The translations under genes were made by a program, and so were the position numbers. Positions 23,173-32,118 of a stretch of DNA of 64,000 nt are shown piece after piece; the stretch's first letter is position 1; every line of letters starts with the position of its first letter. This stretch comes from Paenalcaligenes niemegkensis (GTDB taxonomy: Bacteria > Pseudomonadota > Gammaproteobacteria > Burkholderiales > Burkholderiaceae_B): positions 682,001 through 746,000 of the forward strand of contig NZ_JAKGCT010000004.1 of the NCBI RefSeq assembly GCF_022230885.1, given 5' to 3'. The notes below the pieces were generated by a model. The model saw nothing but the letters and a program-made list of their open reading frames with translations. It did no database searches and was not told the origin of the DNA.

Positions 23173-24875
23173 TCGTCAATCGCAGCACTAACCCCGGCGC
23201 CACGCAACAACTTATTGATGCAGGCACCCATCCACTGCTGGCCAGACTCATGGCTGCACGTGGCGTAGAGAACAGCAATGAACTCGCCTCGCGCTGGGCG
23301 GATATGCTTAACCCAAACACCCTCAGCCAAACACAGCAAGCGGCTACCTTCCTGGCGGAAGCCATTGAAGAACAAAAGCGTCTGCTGATTATTGCCGATT
23401 ATGACTGCGACGGCGCCACCGCTTGCGCAGTTGCCCTTCGGGCGCTAACCGAGATGGGCGCAGATGTAGACTTCCTGGTGCCTAACCGTTTCGAGACAGG
23501 TTACGGCTTATCTCCTGCCATCGTCAGCCTGGCCTTGCAACACCCCAACGGTAAACCCGATATCCTGATCACCGTCGACAACGGCATTGCCAGCGTCGAA
23601 GGCGTTGAAGCCGCTACCTCGGTCGGCATAGACGTGGTCATCACCGACCACCACTTGCCTGGCGATGAGCTTCCCAAAGCTGCCGCAATTGTTAATCCTA
23701 ATCATCCGAACTGCGGATTCCTGTCAAAAAACCTGGCGGGGGTGGGCGTGATTTTTTATCTTATGCTGGCCCTGCGAGCCGAACTACGCGAACGCGGCGC
23801 CTTCGATATCGAAGATCAACCCCGCCTAAACCTGTTGTCAGATCTCGTGGCCCTCGGAACAGTTGCCGACGTGGTTAAGCTAGATAGCAATAATCGCCTC
23901 TTGGTGAGTCAGGGTCTGAAACAAATGCGAAACGGCCATATGCAGGCCGGCATTGCCGCTCTTTTTGAAGTCGCCAGCCGAAACCCTGCCAATGCCAGTA
24001 CATTTGACCTGGGCTTTGCTCTTGGGCCACGCATTAATGCAGCAGGCCGCCTGGCCGACATGAGCCTTGGCATACGGTGCCTTACGACCGACGACCCACA
24101 TGAAGCCCGGCGGCTGGCACAAGAGCTTGAGGCCATGAATCACGATAGGCGAGCGATAGAGCAAACCATGCGCGACGAAGCCATGCGTGCCGTAGAAACA
24201 GCAACAGCTAACGGCGCTACCAAGCAGGCCAGCCTATGTGTTTACCACCCTGACTGGCATCAGGGAGTGGTGGGGCTGGTGGCTTCCAGACTTAAAGAAA
24301 AATACTGGCGTCCCACGCTCGCTTTTGCCCGCAGCGACGACGGCAGTCTGAAAGGATCAGGCAGGTCTGTTCCTGATGTACACCTGCGCGACGCGCTCGA
24401 TCTGGTATCAAAGCGTGATCCACAACTGATCAACCAATTCGGTGGCCACGCAATGGCTGCTGGCTTAAGCATCGCCGAACATAACTACGAGCGTTTTGTC
24501 GAGCTGTTTGATGAGGCTGTGCGCACACTTAGCGGCAGGGACAGCTTCGAACCGGTGATCCAGACAGATGGCAGCCTTGAGGTCCAATACCTTGACGTAA
24601 GCACGGCGGCCTTGTTGGAGACGCAGGTATGGGGCGCAGGCTTTCCTGCCCCCTTATTCAGGGACACGTTTAACATTCAGCAGCAACGGCTGTTAAAAGA
24701 CAAGCACCTGAAGCTGCGTCTTGAGCGTAACGGAAGCATTATTGACGCAATTTGGTTTAACCATAATCAGCTGTTGGGCGATCAGGCAGACATTTCCTAT
24801 CGTTTGGATCAAAACCACTGGAATGGCAGGGTCAGCGTTCAGCTCATCATTGAATACGCTCTTAGCCTAAGCTAG
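23157..24875 (+). CDS. recJ: Single-stranded-DNA-specific exonuclease RecJ
   Basis: The 5'-3' ssDNA exonuclease of recombination and mismatch repair. It is 572 residues, full length. DHH-family motifs are IADYDCDGATACAVAL (motif I), ITVDNGIASVEGV (II), VITDHHLPGDELP (III) and DLVALGTVADVVKL (IV). The DHHA1 domain contains KGSGRSVPDVHLRDAL and NQFGGHAMAAGLSI, and a C-terminal OB fold follows. The start is GTG at 23157, inside the end of the RpfE-like gene, so translation is probably coupled. In E. coli recJ is followed directly by prfB; here about 9 kb of other genes come between. Confidence 0.97.
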   Translation: MVTPVVVNRSTNPGATQQLIDAGTHPLLARLMAARGVENSNELASRWADMLNPNTLSQTQQAATFLAEAIEEQKRLLIIADYDCDGATACAVALRALTEMGADVDFLVPNRFETGYGLSPAIVSLALQHPNGKPDILITVDNGIASVEGVEAATSVGIDVVITDHHLPGDELPKAAAIVNPNHPNCGFLSKNLAGVGVIFYLMLALRAELRERGAFDIEDQPRLNLLSDLVALGTVADVVKLDSNNRLLVSQGLKQMRNGHMQAGIAALFEVASRNPANASTFDLGFALGPRINAAGRLADMSLGIRCLTTDDPHEARRLAQELEAMNHDRRAIEQTMRDEAMRAVETATANGATKQASLCVYHPDWHQGVVGLVASRLKEKYWRPTLAFARSDDGSLKGSGRSVPDVHLRDALDLVSKRDPQLINQFGGHAMAAGLSIAEHNYERFVELFDEAVRTLSGRDSFEPVIQTDGSLEVQYLDVSTAALLETQVWGAGFPAPLFRDTFNIQQQRLLKDKHLKLRLERNGSIIDAIWFNHNQLLGDQADISYRLDQNHWNGRVSVQLIIEYALSLS

Positions 24876-24935
24876 TCAAAGCTTAACTTTTCGCCCTATT
24901 GGCAATGTACAATTCGTATCAAAGCTTCAAGAAAG

Positions 24936-24967
24936 GCGCCTACTTATCCCGTAGGCGCTTCTTTTTC
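24936..24967 (+). terminator. Terminator downstream of recJ
   Basis: GCGCCTAC, 7-nt loop, GTAGGCGC, followed by TTCTTTTT. The rest of the 239-bp gap up to 25114 shows no other recognisable feature. Confidence 0.8.
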
Positions 24968-25114
24968 CTGCATAATCCCGCAAGAAAACAGGCGCTATTG
25001 CACCCATCCCTGCTCTGGCCAGCCGCCTTCTGTGAAGATAATTATTTTTGCTGAACATACCGAGACAACGAGTTCTCTAGATGTTTATCAGCGCTTAACA
25101 AAGGATGATTTATC

Positions 25115-26044
25115 ATGCAGGCTTTAGCTAGGCTAAGTCGCTTCGTTGGCAATACCTTTGCCATTTGGGTTTTACTGTTTGCCATACTCGCCTTTTACAT
25201 GCCCGACCAGTACACGTGGTTAGGTGCCTATATCGTGCCTTTACTCGGCCTGATTATGTTTGGAATGGGCCTGACAATTTCGAAAAGTGATTTCGCAGAG
25301 GTATTCAAGCGCCCGGTCAATGTGCTGATTGGGGTATTGGGTCAATTTATTATTATGCCCGCTCTGGCGTGGTTGCTGGCCACCATGCTGAATCTTCCGC
25401 CCGAGGTTGCTGTCGGTGTCATTTTAGTGGGCTGCTGCCCTGGTGGAACGGCCTCCAACGTAATGACTTACCTGGCCCGCGGCGACATTGCGCTCTCAGT
25501 AGCCATCACGTCTGTCACGACCTTGCTTGCTCCTATCGTTACACCAGCCCTTATCTACCTTCTCGCCAGCCAATGGATTGAAGTCAGCGCTTCGGCTATG
25601 TTCTGGTCAATTGTACAGGTTGTAATCCTGCCGATCTTGTTGGGAATGATAGTGCAAATGGTATTGGGCGAACGTGTTAAAGCCGGGGTCCAGGTTCTGC
25701 CTCTGGTTTCCGTCGTGGCCATTGTTGCCATCGTTGCCGCTGTGGTCGCGCTTAACCAGGAACGCATTGCGACAACAGGCTTACAGATTTTCATGGTGGT
25801 CGTTCTGCATAATGGCCTGGGCCTTTTATTAGGTTACCTGGTAGCCAAGGCTTGCGGTTTAAACCTTGCACAACGAAAAACCATGTCTATTGAAGTAGGC
25901 ATGCAGAACTCTGGCCTGGGGGTTGCATTGGCCACAGCACATTTCAGCCCGCTCGCAGCCGTGCCTAGCGCTATCTTCAGCGTCTGGCACAACATCAGCG
26001 GACCGATTATAGCCACCATATACCAGCGTTTCAAAGACAAATAA
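25115..26044 (+). CDS. Bile acid:sodium symporter (BASS) family transporter
   Basis: A 309-residue inner-membrane protein with about nine or ten hydrophobic helices, related to YocS/PanS and the ASBT fold. Family signatures are GLIMFGMGLTISKSDFAEV near helix 2-3, VGCCPGGTASNVMTYLARGD at the crossover before helix 5 and GMQNSGLGVALATAHF near the second crossover. The substrate is probably a sodium-coupled organic anion (pantoate, 2-keto acid or similar) but cannot be told from sequence. It is flanked by terminators on both sides, so it is monocistronic. Confidence 0.9.
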   Translation: MQALARLSRFVGNTFAIWVLLFAILAFYMPDQYTWLGAYIVPLLGLIMFGMGLTISKSDFAEVFKRPVNVLIGVLGQFIIMPALAWLLATMLNLPPEVAVGVILVGCCPGGTASNVMTYLARGDIALSVAITSVTTLLAPIVTPALIYLLASQWIEVSASAMFWSIVQVVILPILLGMIVQMVLGERVKAGVQVLPLVSVVAIVAIVAAVVALNQERIATTGLQIFMVVVLHNGLGLLLGYLVAKACGLNLAQRKTMSIEVGMQNSGLGVALATAHFSPLAAVPSAIFSVWHNISGPIIATIYQRFKDK

Positions 26045-26057
26045 GTCAGCAAGCCAA

Positions 26058-26085
26058 GGGGGCGCATATCTTGCGCCCCCTTTTT
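26058..26085 (+). terminator. Terminator downstream of the BASS transporter
   Basis: GGGGGCGCA, 5-nt loop, TGCGCCCCC, then TTTTT. Strong for the plus strand only. Confidence 0.88.
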
Positions 26086-26156
26086 AATAGCAATGAGTTT
26101 GGCAATCTAGCCAAACCCGACGCAGACAAACGCCAACGCTGCTGCGCACTGCCTCA

Positions 26157-28211
26157 TTAGAACTGATAAGACAGTTTGGCCCAATAACGGCGTCCATCCT
26201 CAGCGTAAGAATACGCCGACCCAGAATCACGCTCACGCACCTTGTCGGTGATGTTATACGCCACTGCGCTTAGCGTCAGTGCCTTATTGACACGCCAGTT
26301 AGCACCAAGATCAACCGTCGTGACAGAGCCAACGCTCTCATTGACGGCACCACCCTGTCCCCAGGCAATTTGTGTTTCGCGGCCACGATAGCTGAGGGTG
26401 CTAAACACCGCAACCGCTGCATTCGGCTGCCAGTCCAGCGTCAGACTACCCATATGACTGGGCGTAGCAACCAGTGGCTGGCCATCCGCTTGGGGATAGC
26501 CAAAACCCAATATTGTGGCATTAGCACTTTTTACCTTTGAGTCGGTGTAAGTGTAGTTACCCCTGAGTTTGAACTGCTCATTCAGCCTATAGCCGGCGCC
26601 CAGTTCCAAGCCCCGCACGGTGGCCTTGGTAATGTTGAAATACGTACTGTACATATTGCCGGTAAACGGATCCGGTGGCACCGGTGTCCCATCGGGATAA
26701 TACAACTGACGCGAACCCGTATTGGCAATCTTATTATCAAAGTCGGTGTGAAAGAGCGTCAGGCTACCCGAGAAAGCACCGCCAGCATCATAATAAACCC
26801 CCACCTCGCTGTTCACGCTTTTTTCAGGCTCCAGGTCCGGATTGCCCCATGTGTAGGCTCCCCCACGCTGAGGCAGCCCGATATCCGGATTGATTTGCGT
26901 AATCGTTGGTGACTGAAACCCTTTCGCTACACCGCCTTTCACAGTCCAATTGTCGCTGGTATGCCAGACACCATATAAACGCGGGGTCCAGTGCTTGCCG
27001 AAGAACTCATTGTCGTCCAGGCGCAGTCCGCCAGTCAGGCTGAAATCATCGGTGAGGCTCCATTCATCTTCGACAAAGAAGGAGGTTTCGGTGACCGACG
27101 TATCGACGCCCAAGCCCTGTGGGCTGGCATAATAGCCATCTGTTTTTAATTCGTCCCTGCGCCACTGCAAACCTGCCAGAACCATGTGATTTTTAAATGG
27201 CAGCGTTACCTTTCCTTCCACGACGGAATTACGCACATCAGGCTTGGCATTTTGAGTGGGGCCCTCACGTACGGCGCGCTCGTGATTGAAACTCAGCTCG
27301 GTGGTTGCTCGACCCCATTTCCCCGTATGCGCAACAGCATAGTTATCGCGTATATATTCATTCTCGTTGTTCGTGCTGCTTACCCCCAAAGTTCTTCCCG
27401 CCGTATTCCAGAAGTGCTGCTTGCTGCGCCCTGCCTCAAACATGAATTCATGGCTGGCCGAAGGTGTCAGCCAGAAGCGCGCATTTCCGCCTTGACGCCT
27501 GGATTTGGCAAAGCCATCTAGTAAATCGTCCTCTTGTCGACGCTTATCGAAGCCCCATACTTGTATGCCCAGCAGGTCCTGAACTAGCGGCCCCGACAGA
27601 TAAACATCGCCCTGTGTCATGTTTCCTGCGTCGGAAGACTCCTGATAGGTGTAATCGGCAGACACAGCCCCCATCCATGCGTGCGCAACTTTACGCGTCA
27701 CTACGTTAATGACACCGCCCATTGCTTCTGAGCCATATAAGGTCGACATCGGTCCACGCACAACTTCAATACGCTCTATCGCCTCGACAGGAGGTATCCA
27801 GTTCATGCTCAGCGCTTCCGCTGTACCTCCCTTAAGCGAAACCTGACCGGTGTTTTGGCGCCGTCCATCGACAAGAATCAGCACATGGCTCGATTCCATT
27901 CCCCGAATCGAGATATTGCCTTTATCGCCCCCTATAATGCTCACGCCTTCCACATGACGCACCGCGTCTGCCAGGGAACGGAACTGCCTGCTTTCGAGCT
28001 CCTCGCGAGAAATCACGGTAATGCTGGCGGGCGCATCGCGCATCTCCTGCTCAAAACCCGAGGCGGTCACCGTAACTGAGCCTAACGTTGTCACGCCAGC
28101 AGTGCTATCAACCGCCTGTGCCACCAGTGTTAACGGCCCCGTCAACGTGATTAAGGCCAGCACCAGACGGGTTAAATTCAGATGAGCGCTGCTTCGGTCC
28201 TTCGAAATCAT
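26157..28211 (-). CDS. TonB-dependent outer-membrane receptor
   Basis: A gated outer-membrane beta-barrel for uptake of a siderophore or another scarce ligand. It is 684 residues from the ATG at 28209-28211, chosen because AGGGGAAG precedes it and a signal peptide follows (LTRLVLALITLTGPLTLVAQA). A longer reading to 28310 lacks both. The plug domain (about residues 50-160) has SITVISREELESRQFRSLAD, ISIRGMESSHVLILVDGRR and IERIEVVRGPMSTLYGSEAM. The barrel ends in the terminal aromatic residue of YWAKLSYQF. It is most like the CirA/FepA group. It is divergent from a two-component system that probably controls it. The ligand is not known. Confidence 0.93.
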   Translation of the reverse strand: MISKDRSSAHLNLTRLVLALITLTGPLTLVAQAVDSTAGVTTLGSVTVTASGFEQEMRDAPASITVISREELESRQFRSLADAVRHVEGVSIIGGDKGNISIRGMESSHVLILVDGRRQNTGQVSLKGGTAEALSMNWIPPVEAIERIEVVRGPMSTLYGSEAMGGVINVVTRKVAHAWMGAVSADYTYQESSDAGNMTQGDVYLSGPLVQDLLGIQVWGFDKRRQEDDLLDGFAKSRRQGGNARFWLTPSASHEFMFEAGRSKQHFWNTAGRTLGVSSTNNENEYIRDNYAVAHTGKWGRATTELSFNHERAVREGPTQNAKPDVRNSVVEGKVTLPFKNHMVLAGLQWRRDELKTDGYYASPQGLGVDTSVTETSFFVEDEWSLTDDFSLTGGLRLDDNEFFGKHWTPRLYGVWHTSDNWTVKGGVAKGFQSPTITQINPDIGLPQRGGAYTWGNPDLEPEKSVNSEVGVYYDAGGAFSGSLTLFHTDFDNKIANTGSRQLYYPDGTPVPPDPFTGNMYSTYFNITKATVRGLELGAGYRLNEQFKLRGNYTYTDSKVKSANATILGFGYPQADGQPLVATPSHMGSLTLDWQPNAAVAVFSTLSYRGRETQIAWGQGGAVNESVGSVTTVDLGANWRVNKALTLSAVAYNITDKVRERDSGSAYSYAEDGRRYWAKLSYQF

Positions 28212-28229
28212 TTCTTCCCCTATAATCAA

Positions 28230-28265
28230 CTTATTCGAATAAGAATAGTTATCAATTAGATTCTT
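28230..28265. promoter_or_regulatory. Palindrome and Fur-like AT-rich site between receptor and two-component genes
   Basis: The 104-bp divergent intergenic region contains the perfect 14-bp palindrome CTTATTCGAATAAG at 28230-28243. Next to it, on the minus strand, is TTGATAACTATTCTTATTC, which resembles hexamer repeats of a Fur box (GATAAT-type) with mismatches. It could be bound by Fur or by the adjacent OmpR-type regulator. Both readings are inference from position and base pattern. Confidence 0.4.
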
Positions 28266-28315
28266 ACTTCTTATAATATCTGTCACACCTGACCACAGTC
28301 TGACAAACATAGCTT

Positions 28316-28999
28316 ATGAAAATCCTCGTCGTGGAAGACGTCCTCTCCCTGCAAGAACTGCTGGCCGAATACTTTAAACGCCGGGGCTTTGCTGTAGATA
28401 CTGCGAAAAATGGGATAGAGGGAATCCAGGCGCTTCAGAGCACGCGTTATGATGCAATGATTCTTGATCTTGGGTTGCCGGACATGGACGGCGAAGATGT
28501 ATTACAGGCTCGTGCCCAAACTCCCCATGGGCCCACACCCTGCGTTATTCTAAGCGCTCGTGATGCCCTGCAAAGCAGGATTGCCTGCCTGAATGCCGGT
28601 GCTGATGACTACATGCTCAAACCCTTCGACATGTCCGAGCTGGAAGCCCGATTACGTGCGGTACTGCGACGTTCGGGAAACGTGTTTCACCAACTCCATC
28701 ACGGCAATCTTAAGTTTGAGCCAGCGTCTCGTCACACCGTTGTAGCTGGCCAAGTGCTGCACCTGAGCCGGCGCGAATCCATGCTTCTGGAAGAAATGCT
28801 GCGTGTCGCCCCACGCATCGTCATCAAAGACCTTCTTGAAGAGAGACTGTATTCTTATACGGAGTCCGTAACACTCAACGCCATCGAAGCGCTGGTATCA
28901 CGCCTGCGCCGAAAACTGGCTGCAGCGGGTGCCGATATCGGCATCGATACCGTTCGCGGCGTAGGATACCGCATCGTTCCGAACCGTTCTGATGCATAG
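28316..28999 (+). CDS. OmpR/PhoB-family response regulator
   Basis: A 227-residue two-component response regulator. The receiver domain has the phospho-acceptor Asp in YDAMILDLGLPDMDGED (about residue 51), the acidic pair in VVEDV and the conserved Lys in DYMLKPFDMSELEARL. The C-terminal winged helix has LHLSRRESMLLEEMLR, VSRLRRKLAAAG and TVRGVGYRIV. It is most similar to the QseB/PmrA/TctD group. It overlaps the sensor kinase by 8 nt and is divergent from the TonB receptor, so it probably regulates that receptor in response to the kinase signal. Confidence 0.93.
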   Translation: MKILVVEDVLSLQELLAEYFKRRGFAVDTAKNGIEGIQALQSTRYDAMILDLGLPDMDGEDVLQARAQTPHGPTPCVILSARDALQSRIACLNAGADDYMLKPFDMSELEARLRAVLRRSGNVFHQLHHGNLKFEPASRHTVVAGQVLHLSRRESMLLEEMLRVAPRIVIKDLLEERLYSYTESVTLNAIEALVSRLRRKLAAAGADIGIDTVRGVGYRIVPNRSDA

Positions 29000-30334
29000 C
29001 CTGGAACGACGTATACTCATCGCGCTCACGGCTGTCTTCATACTGGGCTTTGGCAGCCTGGCCGTGTATCTCTACGATACCCGGGACGAACTACGCCGCA
29101 GCGTCATGTTTATCCAGGCCCAAGAAATTGCAGCTGGCCTCACGGCTCAAAGCGACATGGATCAGTTGCCAACTCACTACGCCGGGGGTGAGCTTTCGTA
29201 TACGCTTTACACGGCAGATGGCATCCCCTTGTGGCATTCCAGTAATCTGAAACAACCCAGAAAGTTGCGTCACGACACGATTAACGATGCAGGCAGGCTG
29301 TTCCGGCTTCCCCTGCGCAGCGGGCTGGTCGTCAATGTTCCAGTCAGGCTGGCGGACGGGTCGGTGCTGATGGTGGCAAAAAAGATGAGATGGAGCGCAG
29401 TATCATCGGCTCCTTGCTTCAGGCCCGCCTGCTGCGCGGATTGATGATTTTTCTGCCCATGTGCCTGCTGGCTGCCTATCTTATTCGGTGGCTACTCAAC
29501 TGGACACTGCAACCGATTAAACAAGCCGCCAAAGTCAGCACCGAAATCGGTCCGGGCCAGCCAGATCTGCGCATTCCGCTCGATGGTCTGCCTCGCGAAA
29601 TACTGCCCCTTGCCCGCGCTGCCAATCTTGGCCTTGACCGCTTGGCGGATGCCTTTGAGACAGAAAAGCGCATTGTCGCCGACGCTGCCCATGAATTGCG
29701 TACGCCGCTGACCGTGCTCGACCTGCGTCTACAAAAAAGCCGCGGAGATAACGTTACCGATTGGCCCGCTATTGAACACAGCATGCAACAGATCCGTCGT
29801 CTGGTAAATCAATTGCTGGCCCTGGCCCAGCAAGAGCAGCCTTTCGCAAAACTACAGCAATCGAATAGCGTGACGGCGCTTTCGCGTATCACGCGTGAAG
29901 CCGTTGCACTGACAATACCCATGATCGAAGCACAAGGCCGGGATATACAGGTCAATATCGAAGATGCAGTGGAAGTACAGGGCGAACCCAGCCTATTGAT
30001 GGATGCCATCCGGAATGTCCTTGATAACGCCCTCATGCACGGGACAGGAACCATTCGTGTGAGCCTGACGCAGTCACCTCATGAGGGCTGGACGTTGGAT
30101 ATTGCGGATGAAGGGCCCGGTGTACCGCTATGTCAGCAAGAGGAAATGTTCACGCGCTTTCGAAAAGGCCGCCAGCACAGTAATGGTTCGGGCCTTGGCC
30201 TCGCCATTGCTAGGCAAACTGTCTTGAATGCAGGTGGAAACATCCGGTTTATCAGCCAGAGCCCTTGCGTTGTACGAATAGAACTGGTCATCGCACGCGC
30301 GCTGACAGCACAATGCCACCCACAATCAGCATAA
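28992..30334 (+). CDS. Sensor histidine kinase (one apparent frameshift)
   Basis: A membrane sensor kinase partnered with the upstream regulator. The first membrane helix (LIALTAVFILGFGSLAVYLY) is followed by a periplasmic domain of about 120 residues, a second helix (GLMIFLPMCLLAAYLI), a HAMP-like linker, a HisKA domain with the phospho-acceptor His in DAAHELRTPLTVLDL, and an ATPase domain with DNALMHG, ADEGPGVP and GSGLGLAIA. The frame breaks before the second helix. One more A in the run at 29378-29383 joins MVAKKDEMERSIIGSLL and gives 447 residues. The 3' end overlaps the convergent EamA gene. Confidence 0.9.
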
Positions 30335-31193
30335 AGGCCACCGCATGATAGCCACGGGGTAGTTCGCCCAAAAATACCACGGACAGAATCGCTGCAAACA
30401 ATGGAATCAAATTAGCGAAAAAACCAGCTGTAGCGGGCCCCACCCGCTTTACTCCAGCGCCCCAACAGCAGAATGCAATAATGGCCGGCCCAATAGAAAC
30501 ATACAAGATGGCTGCCACCAGACCAAGGCTCCACTGAATTTCCCAATCAGTCAGGACCCACTCGCCGGCCGCAAATACACCGGACCAAACAACTCCAAAA
30601 GCAACTTGGGCCAACAGCATCGTTGCCCATGTATGCCTGACATCGTCACTGTCCTTTTGAGAGGTTAGCAACCAGCCATAAAAAGCCCACGAAATGGTGG
30701 CGATAATCATATAAATATCGCCCGCCACAAAGCGTAAGTGCCCGATTTGCGAAATATCGCCCCTTAGCAGGATCACCAGCACACCCATCAGCGATATCAA
30801 CCCACCCAAAAGCTGCCAGCGGCTCATTACCGAACCAAAAAACGTTCTGCCGATGAGCAAAGTCCAGATGGGCATGCTCGCTCCAACTAAAGTCACATTA
30901 ATAGGCGACGAGCTTTGCAAAGCCATATATTGAAAGGCATTATAAAAACCAATGCCTAATAGTCCCATCCACGCATATCGCTTCCAGTTTTTCCACATCT
31001 GGCTGGAGGGGCGTAATACCGAAGCGCCAAAGACCAGCAGCACACAAAACGCAATAGTCCAGCGCAGAAAGTTTAATGTAATAGGCGGAATCTGAGCGTG
31101 GATCATACGCCCGACCACCGCATTGCCAGCCCACAGTAGAGTAGGCAGAACTAAAAGAGCGACGGTAGACGGCGTAAGTTTGTGGCTGCTCAT
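30288..31193 (-). CDS. EamA/DMT-family transporter
   Basis: An inner-membrane exporter of the drug/metabolite transporter superfamily with two EamA repeats and ten predicted helices (first: ALLVLPTLLWAGNAVVGRM; second repeat near GDIYMIIATISWAFYG). I chose the ATG at 31193 (MSSHKLTPST), which puts the first helix at the usual distance. A GTG at 31226 in the same frame is an alternative that adds 11 residues. The substrate is unknown. The gene is convergent with the histidine kinase gene and the two overlap by 47 nt. Confidence 0.9.
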   Translation of the reverse strand: MSSHKLTPSTVALLVLPTLLWAGNAVVGRMIHAQIPPITLNFLRWTIAFCVLLVFGASVLRPSSQMWKNWKRYAWMGLLGIGFYNAFQYMALQSSSPINVTLVGASMPIWTLLIGRTFFGSVMSRWQLLGGLISLMGVLVILLRGDISQIGHLRFVAGDIYMIIATISWAFYGWLLTSQKDSDDVRHTWATMLLAQVAFGVVWSGVFAAGEWVLTDWEIQWSLGLVAAILYVSIGPAIIAFCCWGAGVKRVGPATAGFFANLIPLFAAILSVVFLGELPRGYHAVAFMLIVGGIVLSARVR

Positions 31194-31360
31194 TGCGAAT
31201 TGCTTACTTGCCCGAAGCAAGAGCACATTCCTTTAGCTTTAGTTGAAAGCTAAAAATTATATAGAAAGCCCCGCCTAAAGACGAATCGTGTACGTCTGTC
31301 CAAAATTTGTGCAGTTAAACTCAGCCATGTCCTCTACAGCCTCGCAAACAGCGCAAACCA

Positions 31361-31389
31361 TTGACATAACTATAATTTCTTATTATAAT
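31361..31389 (+). promoter_or_regulatory. Perfect-consensus sigma-70 promoter
   Basis: TTGACA at 31361-31366, exactly 17 bp spacer, TATAAT at 31384-31389. Both hexamers are consensus. It reads toward infA 300 bp away, so it makes either a long infA leader or a separate small RNA. Confidence 0.8.
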
Positions 31390-31402
31390 TTTAGGTTGCG
31401 CT

Positions 31403-31522
31403 ATGGGCATAATTAGTAAAAATCGAAATGTTAACAGCCGCTATTACCACCCGCTTTCAACGACCCACCTGGTTTGGCGCTACGTTATGCTGACAGCGGT
31501 TAACAGCGCTATTGCTACCTAA
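31403..31522 (+). CDS. Possible small protein, 39 residues (weak)
   Basis: An ATG reading frame beginning 14 nt after the TATAAT box: [15 protein letters not shown] near the start and [12 protein letters not shown] at the end. The only ribosome-site match is TAGG 8-11 nt upstream, and the ATG lies so close to the expected transcript start that the leader would be very short. I recognise no homologue. The region may equally be a non-coding RNA. Confidence 0.2.
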   Translation: MGIISKNRNVNSRYYHPLSTTHLVWRYVMLTAVNSAIAT

Positions 31523-31688
31523 ATTTTTATCACATACGTCAATTAAAGCCTGTGTTCCTGTTGGTTCACTTACTGACTTATGTTCTATTGGCGCTAGGCT
31601 AACCCCCGCCCCATACCGCATACAACGCGACGCATCGTATACTCGACAGCTCGTCGCCCCTATAGGTTGTTATAAGGATTCTAAATAT

Positions 31689-31958
31689 ATGGCTAAAGAA
31701 GAGCTGCTTGAAATGCAAGGTTCAGTTACTGAAGTGCTGCCTGATTCTCGCTTCCGCGTTACCCTCGATAATGGGCATCCGGTTATTGCGTACACAGGTG
31801 GCAAAATGCGCAAGCACCACATTCGAATTTTAGCTGGTGATAAAGTTACTTTAGAAATGTCACCCTACGACCTGACTAAAGGCCGTATCACATTCAGGCA
31901 TTTGCCCAAACGCAATAATCAGCCTGCCCATGCTCCTCAGCACTCGCGTCGTCGTTAA
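31689..31958 (+). CDS. infA: Translation initiation factor IF-1
   Basis: A small OB-fold factor that binds the ribosomal A site during initiation. From ATG at 31689 (ATAAGGATT upstream) the protein is 89 residues. Family motifs are [40 protein letters not shown] and [19 protein letters not shown]. The core is followed by a basic tail ([16 protein letters not shown]) that the 72-residue ribosomal-cluster IF-1 lacks. This therefore looks like the second, longer IF-1 paralogue found in many Betaproteobacteria. It is monocistronic, with a strong terminator. Confidence 0.95.
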   Translation: MAKEELLEMQGSVTEVLPDSRFRVTLDNGHPVIAYTGGKMRKHHIRILAGDKVTLEMSPYDLTKGRITFRHLPKRNNQPAHAPQHSRRR

Positions 31959-32000
31959 AAAACAATACTAAGTTTCATGGCTTCACGCTAGAGTGTTTGC

Positions 32001-32030
32001 AAAAGCCCTTCTTTAAAGAAGGGCTTTTTG
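32001..32030 (+). terminator. Terminator downstream of infA
   Basis: A perfect 28-nt palindrome, AAAAGCCCTTCTTT and its complement, ending in TTTTT. Confidence 0.92.
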
Positions 32031-32118
32031 TTACATAAGACTGTCATATTTCGCTGCCACAATTGTGCTGTTTCGCGTTGACGTAACGCGTATTAATATA
32101 ACTGGCAGCAGGCAGCAC

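Larger units (their letters stand above)
31227..31688. other. 462-bp region without a recognised gene upstream of infA
   Basis: It contains a perfect sigma-70 promoter (31361-31389), a possible 39-codon reading frame (31403-31522) and repeated GTTAACAGC segments near 31432 and 31499 that can pair with nearby CCGCT/AGCGG. Nothing identifies a known RNA family or riboswitch. Confidence 0.4.

Noticed and set aside
28212..28310. Longer N terminus for the TonB receptor (start at 28310)
   Set aside because: The extra residues run through the divergent promoter region, have no ribosome site and would bury the signal peptide. ATG at 28209-28211 has AGGGGAAG upstream.
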